Of a stretch of 64,000 nucleotides of DNA, positions 1 through 7,576 are shown one piece after another (positions within the stretch are counted from its first letter, which is position 1; the number at the start of each line of letters is the position of its first letter). The notes under the pieces were generated by a model that was not told the DNA's origin, searched no databases, and was given only the letters and a program-made list of their open reading frames with translations. A program made the translations under genes and the position numbers. Source of the DNA: Paenibacillus sp. GSMTC-2017 (GTDB lineage: Bacteria > Bacillota > Bacilli > Paenibacillales > Paenibacillaceae); assembly GCF_016019935.1 (NCBI RefSeq), contig NZ_JAECMT010000005.1, positions 124,006 through 188,005 on the forward strand, read 5' to 3'.

Positions 1-1
1 T

Positions 2-175
2 GGAGTCGGGATGAACGTAAGCCCTGGCTACTATCGGGGAAATGGCCTGCGCGGAATGAAGGAACGACTTGAATTTGTTAATGGCAGCTTGGAAATATTA
101 TCTGAATCGGGAACGGAAATGATTATTAAAGTGCCCCATGTCGTTATGAAACCAGTAAAGGAGATGAGCGAATGA
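2..175 (+). CDS. Sensor histidine kinase, C-terminal end only (DesK/NarX type)
   Basis: This is an open frame running in from the window edge and closed by TGA, giving about 57 residues. It carries the last ATP-binding box of a HATPase_c domain (GNGLRGMKERL), as in kinases of the HisKA_3 (DesK/LiaS/NarX) class. The stop overlaps the start of the next gene as ATGA, so the two are translationally coupled as a kinase and regulator pair. The sensor and dimerization parts lie outside the window, so the stimulus cannot be judged. Confidence 0.85.
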   Translation, partial: GVGMNVSPGYYRGNGLRGMKERLEFVNGSLEILSESGTEMIIKVPHVVMKPVKEMSE

Positions 176-774
176 TTTCTATAGTCATTGCGGAAGATCA
201 ACGGATGCTGCTAGGCGCGCTTGCTTCGCTTCTGGATTTAGAAGAGGACATGAAAGTCGTCGGAAGAGCTAGCAACGGGGAAGAAGTTATAAAGCTTGTG
301 CAGCAGCATAAGCCGGACGTTTGTATTATGGACATTGAGATGCCAGCCAAAAGCGGCTTAGAGGCAGCGGAGGAAGTTAAGGGTCAATGCAAAGTCATCA
401 TTCTGACGACATTTGCAAGGGCGGGCTACTTCGAACGTGCGTTAAAAGCAGGAGTAAGCGGCTATTTGCTGAAAGATAGTCCAAGTGAAGAGCTTGCTAG
501 CTCTATACGCAGCATTATGAATGGACGCAAAATTTATGCCTCAGAGCTTATGGATGAAGCGTATGGAGGCGGGCATGACAATCCTCTTACGGAAAGAGAG
601 AAGGAAGTGCTTGGACTCGTAGCAGATGGGAAAAATACGAAAGAAATAGCAAATGAGTTATTTCTGACGACAGGTACGGTTCGCAATTATATCTCAGTTA
701 TTCTAGATAAGTTAGACGTGAGTAACCGAATAGAAGCAATAACAAGATTTAAGGAGAAAGGCTGGTTTAAGTGA
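172..774 (+). CDS. NarL/FixJ-family response regulator (DesR-like)
   Basis: The 200-residue two-component regulator has an N-terminal receiver domain. The acidic pocket is AED near residues 7-9, the phospho-acceptor is D54 (IMDIEMP), a Thr lies in ILTT and the conserved Lys in LLKDS. The C-terminal LuxR-type helix-turn-helix begins at LTEREKEVL. A GGAG site lies inside the end of the kinase gene, and the start overlaps the kinase stop. The sequence resembles DesR, which controls a lipid desaturase in Bacillus, but no desaturase or transporter is adjacent on the visible side, so the target is unknown. A strong terminator follows at once, making this the last gene of its operon. Confidence 0.9.
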   Translation: MISIVIAEDQRMLLGALASLLDLEEDMKVVGRASNGEEVIKLVQQHKPDVCIMDIEMPAKSGLEAAEEVKGQCKVIILTTFARAGYFERALKAGVSGYLLKDSPSEELASSIRSIMNGRKIYASELMDEAYGGGHDNPLTEREKEVLGLVADGKNTKEIANELFLTTGTVRNYISVILDKLDVSNRIEAITRFKEKGWFK

Positions 775-787
775 CCAGCCTTTTTTT
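759..787 (+). terminator. Rho-independent terminator after the response regulator
   Basis: GGCTGGT pairs with ACCAGCC across a short loop and is followed by seven T. The stem overlaps the stop codon region of the response regulator gene. Confidence 0.9.
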
Positions 788-844
788 GTTGTCTATTGGG
801 CTGGACGTGTGTGGATTTGTGAGTTGGAAGCTTATGCTAGCGGT

Positions 845-883
845 AGCCCGCCAGAAGGGCTCTAACCCGAAAAAATCGGGTTA
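845..883. other. Two adjacent small hairpins in a long noncoding stretch
   Basis: GCCC/GGGC (845-861) and TAACCCGA/TCGGGTTA (863-883) are back-to-back perfect stems in the roughly 500-base gap that follows the response regulator. No T-run follows either, so they are not classic terminators. Their role is unknown. Confidence 0.4.
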
Positions 884-975
884 TCCGCCCCCGCGTCCCA
901 TCGGAAGGACATGATCCTGTATGAATAGGTATGGAGTAGTCCTTAGTTATTCATCTTAATATTGTGCGTAGTCTT

Positions 976-1170
976 ATAACGAACTGTTTCGTTCTTATCT
1001 TGCCAAAAACCTCGTTTCATTTTTTCTAACGAATCCTACCAGCGTTATATCCTCATATAAAGCAGAAATTACGCTATTTTTCTTGAATTAAGGATTCTAT
1101 AGTTCGTTACAAGTCAAAGTTACTCCAATTTGATTAAATAAGAGTTTGTAGGTTCGTTAGCGGTTTATCT
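976..1170. repeat. Dispersed noncoding repeat, copy 1 (CTAACGAA ... GTTCGTTA modules)
   Basis: AT-rich noncoding DNA with recurrent CTAACGAA and GTTCGTTA boxes, which are reverse complements of each other, at about 1026, 1102 and 1152. The stretch from TTTGAT (about 1130) through AAATAAGAGTT and GGTTCGTTAGC (about 1161) matches a second copy near 56103-56133 with the same internal spacing. About 32 of 40 aligned positions are identical by eye. There is no coding potential. Confidence 0.6.
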
Positions 1171-1298
1171 GGTCAAATTGAATTTCATAATTTCCAGTAA
1201 TCCTGTAAGTCAGCTAGCTTGTAACTAATTAGGGCGCAGGTGACTACTGGTAAGAGCATCAGTAACAGTAACTTTGAATCATTTTTATATATTCAACA

Positions 1299-1391
1299 GA
1301 AGGTAAAAAAGGAATCGAAGAAGCACTTGAATACCTTCAAGTGAAAGGTGATGAGTTGTTAGCACAAGAGCCAGTAACCGATAAGAAGTAA
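1299..1391 (+). pseudogene. Remnant: last 30 codons of a fourth solute-binding lipoprotein copy
   Basis: Read in one frame this gives EGKKGIEEALEY, LQVKGDELL and AQEPVTDKK, then stop. It is nearly identical to the C-terminus of the intact lipoprotein ending at 3045 and close to the copy ending at 4689. Upstream of position 1299 the homology stops abruptly in noncoding DNA, so the rest of the gene has been deleted. Its terminator hairpin is still in place just downstream. The remnant shows that the tandem array once had at least four members and has been recombining. Confidence 0.8.
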
Positions 1392-1395
1392 TCGA

Positions 1396-1446
1396 AAAGG
1401 CGTTTGGATTGGTCAAGACTAGACTCATCCGAACGCTTCTTTTTCA
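1396..1446 (+). terminator. Terminator left behind by the decayed lipoprotein copy
   Basis: GCGTTTGGAT pairs with ATCCGAACGC, followed by TTCTTTTTC. A similar hairpin (GGGCGTTTTGAT with AGTCGAAACGC) follows the intact second lipoprotein copy. Confidence 0.75.
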
Positions 1447-1568
1447 TTAAATGGTGAAATGCTATGCGATGTATTTGTATTTTACGTACATTGAAATAAT
1501 TATTATAGCGAGACAATGTTAAATAGTTACTGAACAAATGTATCTTTCCATGGAAATTGTAAACAAAA

Positions 1569-1595
1569 TGTAACTTGTTATAAAAAAATAACGTT
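1569..1595 (+). promoter_or_regulatory. ECF-sigma-type promoter of lipoprotein copy 1
   Basis: TGTAAC (1569-1574), a 17-nt spacer and CGTT (1592-1595). The AAC and CGT cores and the 17-nt spacing recur at the same place before the other two paralogues. They resemble the ECF class, particularly the B. subtilis SigX consensus TGTAAC-N17-CGWC. No good SigA boxes are visible here. Confidence 0.65.
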
Positions 1596-1653
1596 TATCA
1601 TATGGAACATAATGGATTCATAAAAGTTAACAATAATGGGAAGGAAGACTGAC

Positions 1654-3045
1654 ATGAACAAATGGTTTAAAAAAGCCGCACCTATCATTTTAGCAGTATC
1701 CTTGTTAACTGGCTGTAGTTTTGGAGGAGACAAAGAAAACAAAACAAAAGAACAGTCTACACTAAAAATTATGTATTACGACGAAAGCAGTTTTTATCAA
1801 GAGTATGGCATGTTGTTTAGTGCACTTCATCCTGAAGTAGATATACAAGTTGTAAAGACACCAGACCTATACAGAGGCGGCAATGAAGGGGAAGAAATAG
1901 ATAGGGAAAAGGTGATGAAGGAATTTATTGAGAAAGAAAAGCCCGATCTTCTGAGGTTGAATCTTCAAGAATATGAGAAGAAGGCCGAAGAAGGTACTTT
2001 GTATGATATAGAAACGTACATGACAAAGGATAAATTCAATACCGAAGGACTAGTACCGGGTATGATTGATCATATGAAGGAGCTTGGCGGCGGTAAATTG
2101 TACGGAATGCCATCAGCAATTAGCGGTCAAGTTTTGTACTATAATAAAGCACTATTCGATGAATATGGCGTTGCCTATCCAACTGACCAAATGAGCTGGG
2201 ATGAGGTGATCCAGTTGGCAAGACAATTCCCAACAGAAGGGGAGCCAGCAGACCGCGTCTATGGTTTAAAGGTTGGTTATAGCGGATCTTTGCACGATTT
2301 TAGTACGATGCTCGCTGAGTCTCAAGGATTAAAATATATGGATACAAAAACGAAAAAAATGACAATAAACAATCCTGGCTGGGCAAGTTCGGTGAAAACC
2401 GCTTTGGATGCGATCAAATCGAAGGCTCTTTACGTGGAAGATCCAAATAGCAACATGAATGGTGGATCTTATGAGGATTACTTGCTTAACAACCCCTTTA
2501 TCAGTGGACAACTTGCTATGACGCTTGAAGGTAATCATTTGGTGAATCAAATCATGGAAGCTAGCAAATTCATTAAGGAAGAAGGGGTAGTTGTTAAAGA
2601 TTGGGATATGGTTACATTCCCAGTAAGCACACAATTCCCAGACGAAAGCAACAATGTTTGGTACAGCAACATATTTAGTATTGCTAAAGATTCACCGAAC
2701 GCTGATGCTGCATGGAAATTCATTTCTTATATTTCTAGTGAAGAATATGCTCGTGTAAAAGCTAAGATGGACAGCTATGAAGGGTTTCCAATTCATACTA
2801 AGTATATAAAAGATGATGAAGGCCGTAACTTTGCAGCATTTTATAAGCTTAAGCCATCAAGAAACAATCAGTATAGAGATTATGATAAGTTGCCGCCTCA
2901 ATTCGATTCGGCGTTCTATGACATCATGAACCAAGAGCTTAGAGCTGTTGAGGAAGGAAAAAAAGAAATTGAAGAGGTTCTGGAATATCTTCAAGTGAAA
3001 GGTGATGAGCTATTAGCTCAAGAACCCGTGACTGATAAGAAATAA
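1654..3045 (+). CDS. Extracellular solute-binding lipoprotein (family 1 SBP), paralogue 1
   Basis: This is an ABC-importer-type substrate-binding lipoprotein of about 463 residues, anchored outside the membrane. The ATG at 1654 is preferred over one 18 bases upstream because GGAAGGAAG sits correctly before it and the N-terminus then matches both paralogues (MxKWxKKAAPI). It has a type II signal peptide with lipobox LLTGC. The body has the two-lobed SBP_bac_1 pattern, including KPDLLRL, YGMPSAIS, VLYYNKALFD and SPNADAAWKFISYI. No permease or ATPase genes are adjacent, so the importer partner is elsewhere or the protein acts differently. It is the first of three tandem paralogues, each with an ECF-like promoter. 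The substrate cannot be read from the sequence; sugars are usual for the family. Confidence 0.85.
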   Translation: MNKWFKKAAPIILAVSLLTGCSFGGDKENKTKEQSTLKIMYYDESSFYQEYGMLFSALHPEVDIQVVKTPDLYRGGNEGEEIDREKVMKEFIEKEKPDLLRLNLQEYEKKAEEGTLYDIETYMTKDKFNTEGLVPGMIDHMKELGGGKLYGMPSAISGQVLYYNKALFDEYGVAYPTDQMSWDEVIQLARQFPTEGEPADRVYGLKVGYSGSLHDFSTMLAESQGLKYMDTKTKKMTINNPGWASSVKTALDAIKSKALYVEDPNSNMNGGSYEDYLLNNPFISGQLAMTLEGNHLVNQIMEASKFIKEEGVVVKDWDMVTFPVSTQFPDESNNVWYSNIFSIAKDSPNADAAWKFISYISSEEYARVKAKMDSYEGFPIHTKYIKDDEGRNFAAFYKLKPSRNNQYRDYDKLPPQFDSAFYDIMNQELRAVEEGKKEIEEVLEYLQVKGDELLAQEPVTDKK

Positions 3046-3171
3046 TAGGAAACAAGAAATATTTTCATTAGATTTAAAGCTATTTAAGTAGTTCATTATA
3101 CTTATAAAGGAAATGGATTGTTAAATAGCCCTACAATGTTTATGGATTTCTTTATAAACTATTAAATAAGA

Positions 3172-3198
3172 TGTAACTTTATCTTAAGAAATAACGTT
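3172..3198 (+). promoter_or_regulatory. ECF-sigma-type promoter of lipoprotein copy 2
   Basis: TGTAAC (3172-3177), a 17-nt spacer and CGTT (3195-3198). A downstream conserved block, CATATGGAACATA-TGGA, is shared with the other two copies. The spacing is identical to copies 1 and 3. Confidence 0.65.
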
Positions 3199-3255
3199 TA
3201 ACATATGGAACATACTGGATTTATAGAGATAATATTAGTGGAGAGGAAGTCTATT

Positions 3256-4689
3256 ATGCAGAAATGGCTAAAGAAAGCTGCTCCGATTGTGTTAGCGGTA
3301 TCCTTGTTAACTGGCTGTAGCTTTGGAGGAGACAAAGAAGGTAAGGCGAAAGAACAATCAACATTAAAAGTTATGTATTATGATGAAAGCAGTTTTTTCC
3401 GTGAGTATGGTATGTTGTTTAGTGCGATCTATCCTGAAGTAGACATTCAAGTTGTGGAGACGTCAAGTCTATACAGAAGCGGTAATGAAGGTGAAGAAGT
3501 AGATAGGGAGAAATTACAACAGGAGTTTATTGAAAAAGAAAAACCGGATCTTCTGATGTTGGACATTAAAGATTATGAAAAGATGGCTGAAGAAGGTAAA
3601 TTGTATGATCTAGACACTTATGTAGTAAAGGATAAATTTAATACTGAAGGATTAATACCTGGTATGGTCGATTATATGAAGGAGCTTGGCGGTGGTCAAT
3701 TGTATGGCATGCCATCTTCTGTTAGCAGTCAAGTATTGTATTACAACAAAGCACTATTCGATAAATATGGGGTCCCACATCCAACGGATCAAATGAACTG
3801 GGCTGATGTGATTGGACTTGCGAGACAATTCCCAACCGATGGAGAGCCAGCGGACCGTGTCTATGGTTTGAAGGTTGGCTATAGCGGAGCATTAAGCGAT
3901 TTTAGTACGATGCTTGCTGATTCTGAAGGACTAAAATATGTAGATCCAAAAACGAAAAAAATGACAATTAATACACCAGGCTGGGCAACTTCAGTACAAA
4001 CTGCTTTGGATGCGATTAAATCAAAGGCACTTTACTTTGAAGATCCAAATAACAGTATGAACGGTGGATCTTATGAAGATTATTTATTGAAAAACCCATT
4101 CATTAGTGGCAGGTTGGCTATGACGATTGATGGTACTTATTTCATGAATGAAATTAAGGAAGCAACTAACTACATTAAGGAAGAAGGAGCTGTCGTTAAA
4201 GATTGGGACATGGTTACAGTACCTGTAAGTGCACAATTGCCAGACGAGAGCAGCAGCGCTTATTACAGTAGCATATTTAGTATAGCGAAGGATTCTCCTA
4301 ATGCAGATGCAGCATGGAAGTTTATCTCGTATATTTCTAGCGAAGAATATGCTCGTGTGAAAGCGAAGATGATCGATTATAGTGGGTTGCCAATTCATAC
4401 AAAGTATATTAAAGATGATGAAGGTCGTAACTTTGCAGCATTTTACAAACTTAAGCCATCAAGAAACAATCAATATTCAGACTTTGACAAATTGCCACCT
4501 CAATTCGGAATGATGTTCCACGACATCATGAACAAAGAGTTTAAAGAAATTCAAGATGGCAAAAAAGAAATTGAAGAATCACTTGAATATCTTCAGGTGA
4601 AAGGTGATGAGCTATTAGCTCAAGAGCCAATGACCGATAAAGAAATGAATGAAATGATGCAGAAGCAAATGGAAGAATCTCAAAATTAA
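3256..4689 (+). CDS. Extracellular solute-binding lipoprotein (family 1 SBP), paralogue 2
   Basis: About 477 residues. The start is set at the ATG 3256, 51 bases inside the longest open frame, because GAGAGGAAG precedes it and the signal peptide aligns with the paralogues; the longer reading would include promoter DNA. The lipobox is LLTGC. It is very similar along its whole length to the copy ending at 3045, including near-identical C-terminal blocks (SYISSEEYARVKAK and HTKYIKDDEGRNFAAFY). It ends in a Met/Gln/Glu-rich tail (MNEMMQKQMEE) that copy 1 lacks. It is monocistronic, with its own ECF-like promoter and terminator. The function is inferred from the SBP family and the ligand is unknown. 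Confidence 0.85.
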   Translation: MQKWLKKAAPIVLAVSLLTGCSFGGDKEGKAKEQSTLKVMYYDESSFFREYGMLFSAIYPEVDIQVVETSSLYRSGNEGEEVDREKLQQEFIEKEKPDLLMLDIKDYEKMAEEGKLYDLDTYVVKDKFNTEGLIPGMVDYMKELGGGQLYGMPSSVSSQVLYYNKALFDKYGVPHPTDQMNWADVIGLARQFPTDGEPADRVYGLKVGYSGALSDFSTMLADSEGLKYVDPKTKKMTINTPGWATSVQTALDAIKSKALYFEDPNNSMNGGSYEDYLLKNPFISGRLAMTIDGTYFMNEIKEATNYIKEEGAVVKDWDMVTVPVSAQLPDESSSAYYSSIFSIAKDSPNADAAWKFISYISSEEYARVKAKMIDYSGLPIHTKYIKDDEGRNFAAFYKLKPSRNNQYSDFDKLPPQFGMMFHDIMNKEFKEIQDGKKEIEESLEYLQVKGDELLAQEPMTDKEMNEMMQKQMEESQN

Positions 4690-4724
4690 ATGGAGTAAAG
4701 AGGTAAAGTAAAAGTAGTATTGGA

Positions 4725-4771
4725 GGGGCGTTTTGATTGGTTAATGGATAACTAGTCGAAACGCTCTTTTT
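4725..4771 (+). terminator. Terminator after lipoprotein copy 2
   Basis: GGGGCGTTTTGATT pairs (with G-U) with AGTCGAAACGCTC, followed by TTTTT. Confidence 0.8.
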
Positions 4772-4822
4772 AGAATACTTTTGGACTATTTTGGATAATT
4801 TTGAATGATTCTTTCATTTTAC

Positions 4823-4849
4823 TGCAACATTTCTGTAATAAAAAGCGTA
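4823..4849 (+). promoter_or_regulatory. ECF-sigma-type promoter of lipoprotein copy 3
   Basis: TGCAAC (4823-4828), a 17-nt spacer and CGTA (4846-4849). The surrounding sequence has diverged from copies 1 and 2, yet the two boxes, their spacing and the downstream ATATGGAACATATTGGA block are kept, which argues that the boxes are functional. Confidence 0.65.
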
Positions 4850-4905
4850 AGTGATATGGAACATATTGGAATGAAAATGAAAATATACAAAGAGAGGGTG
4901 TTCTT

Positions 4906-6378
4906 ATGAAAAAATGGTTTAAAAAAGCTGCCCCGATCGTATTGGTAGCATCGATGCTTGTTGGTTGTAGTTTCGGTGGGGACAAAGATGCAAAAAAGAA
5001 TGAAACCGCTACGTTAAAAGTTATGTTTCATGATGAAAGCAGCTTTTTCCGTCAGTATGGTATGTTGTTTAGTGCACTTCATCCAAACGTAGAAATAGAA
5101 GTTGTTTCAACTCAAAGCCTTTATAATAGAGGTGGTGAAGGCGAAAAAGATTTTGATCCAGTAAAAGCAAAACAAGAATTTCTTGAAAAAGAAAAACCAG
5201 ACCTTATTATGTTGGATCTAAATGAATATGAAACGATGGCTGCAGATGGAAAACTTTATGATTTAGAAACGTTAATGACAAGGGATAAATTTAAAACTGA
5301 AGGTATCGTACCAGGCATGATGGATTATATGAAGGAGCTTGGGGGAGGCAAAGTATATGCAATGCCAACTTCTGTAAGCAGCGAAGTTATGTTTTATAAC
5401 AAATCTCTATTTGATAAGTATAATATTGAATATCCAACCGATCAAATGAACTGGTCTGAAGTGCTTCAATTGGCTAAACAGTTCCCTACTGATGGTGATG
5501 CTAAAGATCGAGTTTATGGTCTAAATCTTGGTTACAATGGAGATTTAAATGGCTTTAGTACGATGCTTGCAGGCGCAGAGGGCTTAAAATATGTAAATCC
5601 AACTACAAAAGTAATGACAATAAATACACCTGGTTGGGAAAGTGCGGTACAAACTGCGCTTGATGCAATGAAGTCGAAAGCGATATATGTACGGGACGAG
5701 AGTAACGAAATGATGAATAACTCTTATGAAGACTACTTACTTAGTAATCCGTTTACGAGTGGCAGAGTCGCTATGAATATTAACGGAAGTTATTATATTG
5801 ATGAGCTGAAGAATGCGAAAGAATACGTAAAAGAGGAAGGGAAAGTCGTTGAAAATTGGGACATGGTTACGGTACCGGTAAGTGCACAATTGCCGAATGA
5901 GAGCAGTAACGCTTGGTACGGCAGTATATTCGGTATTGCTAAAGATTCACCAAATGCTGATGCAGCCTGGAAGTTTATTTCCTATATTTCTAGCGAAGAA
6001 TACGCACGTGTTAGCTCCAAGACGATGGATTATAACGGTTTACCGATTCATACAAAGTACGTTAAAGATGATGAAGGACGCAACTATGCAGCTTTTTACA
6101 AGCTTAAACCATCTAAAAATGATTATGCAGAATATCAAAAGCTGCCTAAACAATTTAACGAACAGTTCTACGGTTTAATGAGTACAGAGTTAAAAGAAGT
6201 TCAAGATGGCAAGAAGGAAATTAAAGAAGCGCTTGATTTTCTCCAAGTTAAAGGTGAAGAACTGCTAGCTACACAAGATCCGAAGGAAGAAGAAGCGGCT
6301 ACAGGAGAGGCGACAACAGGAGAAGCAACAACAGAGGAAGCGACCCCTTCAGCTACAACTGAAACTAAGACTGAATAG
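4906..6378 (+). CDS. Extracellular solute-binding lipoprotein (family 1 SBP), paralogue 3
   Basis: 490 residues with lipobox LVGC and the same two-lobe SBP fold as the previous two genes, but it is the most diverged of the three. The ATG follows AGAGAGGGTG. The C-terminus carries an extra low-complexity Thr/Glu/Ala tail with GEATT-type repeats, which may be a flexible extension. It has its own ECF-like promoter and a terminator. The three copies may be alternative binding proteins for one importer encoded elsewhere, or have diverged in ligand; neither can be decided from sequence. Confidence 0.85.
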   Translation: MKKWFKKAAPIVLVASMLVGCSFGGDKDAKKNETATLKVMFHDESSFFRQYGMLFSALHPNVEIEVVSTQSLYNRGGEGEKDFDPVKAKQEFLEKEKPDLIMLDLNEYETMAADGKLYDLETLMTRDKFKTEGIVPGMMDYMKELGGGKVYAMPTSVSSEVMFYNKSLFDKYNIEYPTDQMNWSEVLQLAKQFPTDGDAKDRVYGLNLGYNGDLNGFSTMLAGAEGLKYVNPTTKVMTINTPGWESAVQTALDAMKSKAIYVRDESNEMMNNSYEDYLLSNPFTSGRVAMNINGSYYIDELKNAKEYVKEEGKVVENWDMVTVPVSAQLPNESSNAWYGSIFGIAKDSPNADAAWKFISYISSEEYARVSSKTMDYNGLPIHTKYVKDDEGRNYAAFYKLKPSKNDYAEYQKLPKQFNEQFYGLMSTELKEVQDGKKEIKEALDFLQVKGEELLATQDPKEEEAATGEATTGEATTEEATPSATTETKTE

Positions 6379-6391
6379 AGTGTAAAGTGGT

Positions 6392-6441
6392 AAAGGGAGT
6401 TTTGATGGTCAACTGTTGACCACTCAAAACTCCCTTTTTTA
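6392..6441. terminator. Bidirectional terminator between converging genes
   Basis: AAGGGAGTTTTGA pairs with TCAAAACTCCCTT, with an inner GTCAAC/GTTGAC stem and T-runs on the plus-strand side and, in A form, before the stem. It serves lipoprotein copy 3 and probably the esterase on the other strand. Confidence 0.85.
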
Positions 6442-7404
6442 TTTTTGTAAATAATCCATAAAAAGCTGTAGTCGTGTCGTAATAGAGCCTGGTACTAACT
6501 CATGTCCATAGTAACGATAAACAGCAATATCCTTTTCACACGTAAGGTGGTTAAAGGCGGCAAAGACAGTAGATGGTGGTGTAATCGTATCAATAAGGCC
6601 GATGGTTAGCCACGTGTAGCAACTAATTTGTGATGCTAGGTTCATCATGTCAAAATAGCTTAAAGTCTCGATCGCTTTCGTCTCAATTTCTGGCTTTCCT
6701 GAGTAGCGGCGGAAATATTCGTTCAGCTCATTGTAGGGCAAACTTGGCGAAATATCTATTGCCCTCTGGAAGTTTGAGAGGAAAGGATGATCGGCTACTA
6801 CGAGCTTTGGTATGCTCGAAAAAGCAGCTGCAGCTAGCGCAAGAGCACCACCTTGGCTTCCCCCTGTAATCGCAATACGGCTTACATCAACTTCAGGTAT
6901 TGCTGCTAATACATCAATGGCACGAACGGCATCCATGTAGACAGCGCGGTAGTAGTATTCGTCCTTGTCTTGAATACCTTTAGTCATCCATCCTGTTACA
7001 TGGCCGTTAGAAGAGACAATATTGTCCGCACTTTCACCATATTGTCCACGACAATACATTTTGAGTACGGCGTATCCTTTAAGTGCGAGATTGACCGTTT
7101 CATGAATGTCACCGTCGATGCACCAATTATAACCGTGGTAAGAAACGATGCCAGGCAAAGGCACCTCTGAGTCAGGAAGAGCTAGTAATGCTTCAATGTT
7201 CGAATGGTGAAAGCCTTTATAAACGATTCGGTATACTTTTATACCCTTAGAAGGGTATTGAATTTCGGTACGATCGTAGCTGAGCGGTACTTCAGCTAGT
7301 TTCGCTAAGGTCGTTTCCCAGAAAGAATCGAAATCATTTTGTTTTGTTAAAACGGGTTTATACGTTTGAAGCTGATCAAGTGGAAAATCATAGGGTTGAG
7401 CCAT
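6439..7404 (-). CDS. Acetyl xylan esterase / cephalosporin-C deacetylase family hydrolase
   Basis: The 321-residue alpha/beta hydrolase matches the AXE1 family (B. subtilis Cah is about the same length). Such enzymes remove acetyl groups from xylo-oligosaccharides and other small acetylated compounds. The visible motifs are the nucleophile elbow GGSQGG, the family-typical RGQ segment (CRGQYGES), the catalytic Asp in LIDTITPPS and His in YYGHELV. It has no signal peptide, so it is cytoplasmic, as usual for this family. The site AAGGAGGG lies 8 bases before the ATG. It may work with imported oligosaccharides, which would suit the neighbouring solute-binding proteins, but that link is inference. 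Confidence 0.85.
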   Translation of the reverse strand: MAQPYDFPLDQLQTYKPVLTKQNDFDSFWETTLAKLAEVPLSYDRTEIQYPSKGIKVYRIVYKGFHHSNIEALLALPDSEVPLPGIVSYHGYNWCIDGDIHETVNLALKGYAVLKMYCRGQYGESADNIVSSNGHVTGWMTKGIQDKDEYYYRAVYMDAVRAIDVLAAIPEVDVSRIAITGGSQGGALALAAAAFSSIPKLVVADHPFLSNFQRAIDISPSLPYNELNEYFRRYSGKPEIETKAIETLSYFDMMNLASQISCYTWLTIGLIDTITPPSTVFAAFNHLTCEKDIAVYRYYGHELVPGSITTRLQLFMDYLQK

Positions 7405-7470
7405 TTAGAGTACCCTCCTTTAAATGTATTAACTTTAAATTATTATATCAAAGATGAGTAGATGCTTTCT

Positions 7471-7505
7471 CAAAAAAGATGCACAAGGCATAGGTCCTTG
7501 TGCAT
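7471..7505 (-). terminator. Terminator of the beta-propeller gene
   Basis: On the minus strand ATGCACAAGG pairs with CCTTGTGCAT, followed by CTTTTTTG. It lies about 70 bases beyond the stop of the 7577-9985 gene. Confidence 0.85.
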
Positions 7506-7576
7506 GTAAGTGTTCTATTGTGTCGTGTAGAGTAACGGCACTTCATATGTTATTCTCCCGAATGATCTTTAGTCTA

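Noticed and set aside
4770..4985. Minus-strand open frame of 71 codons
   Set aside because: It covers the promoter and start of lipoprotein copy 3 on the other strand and has no ribosome site.
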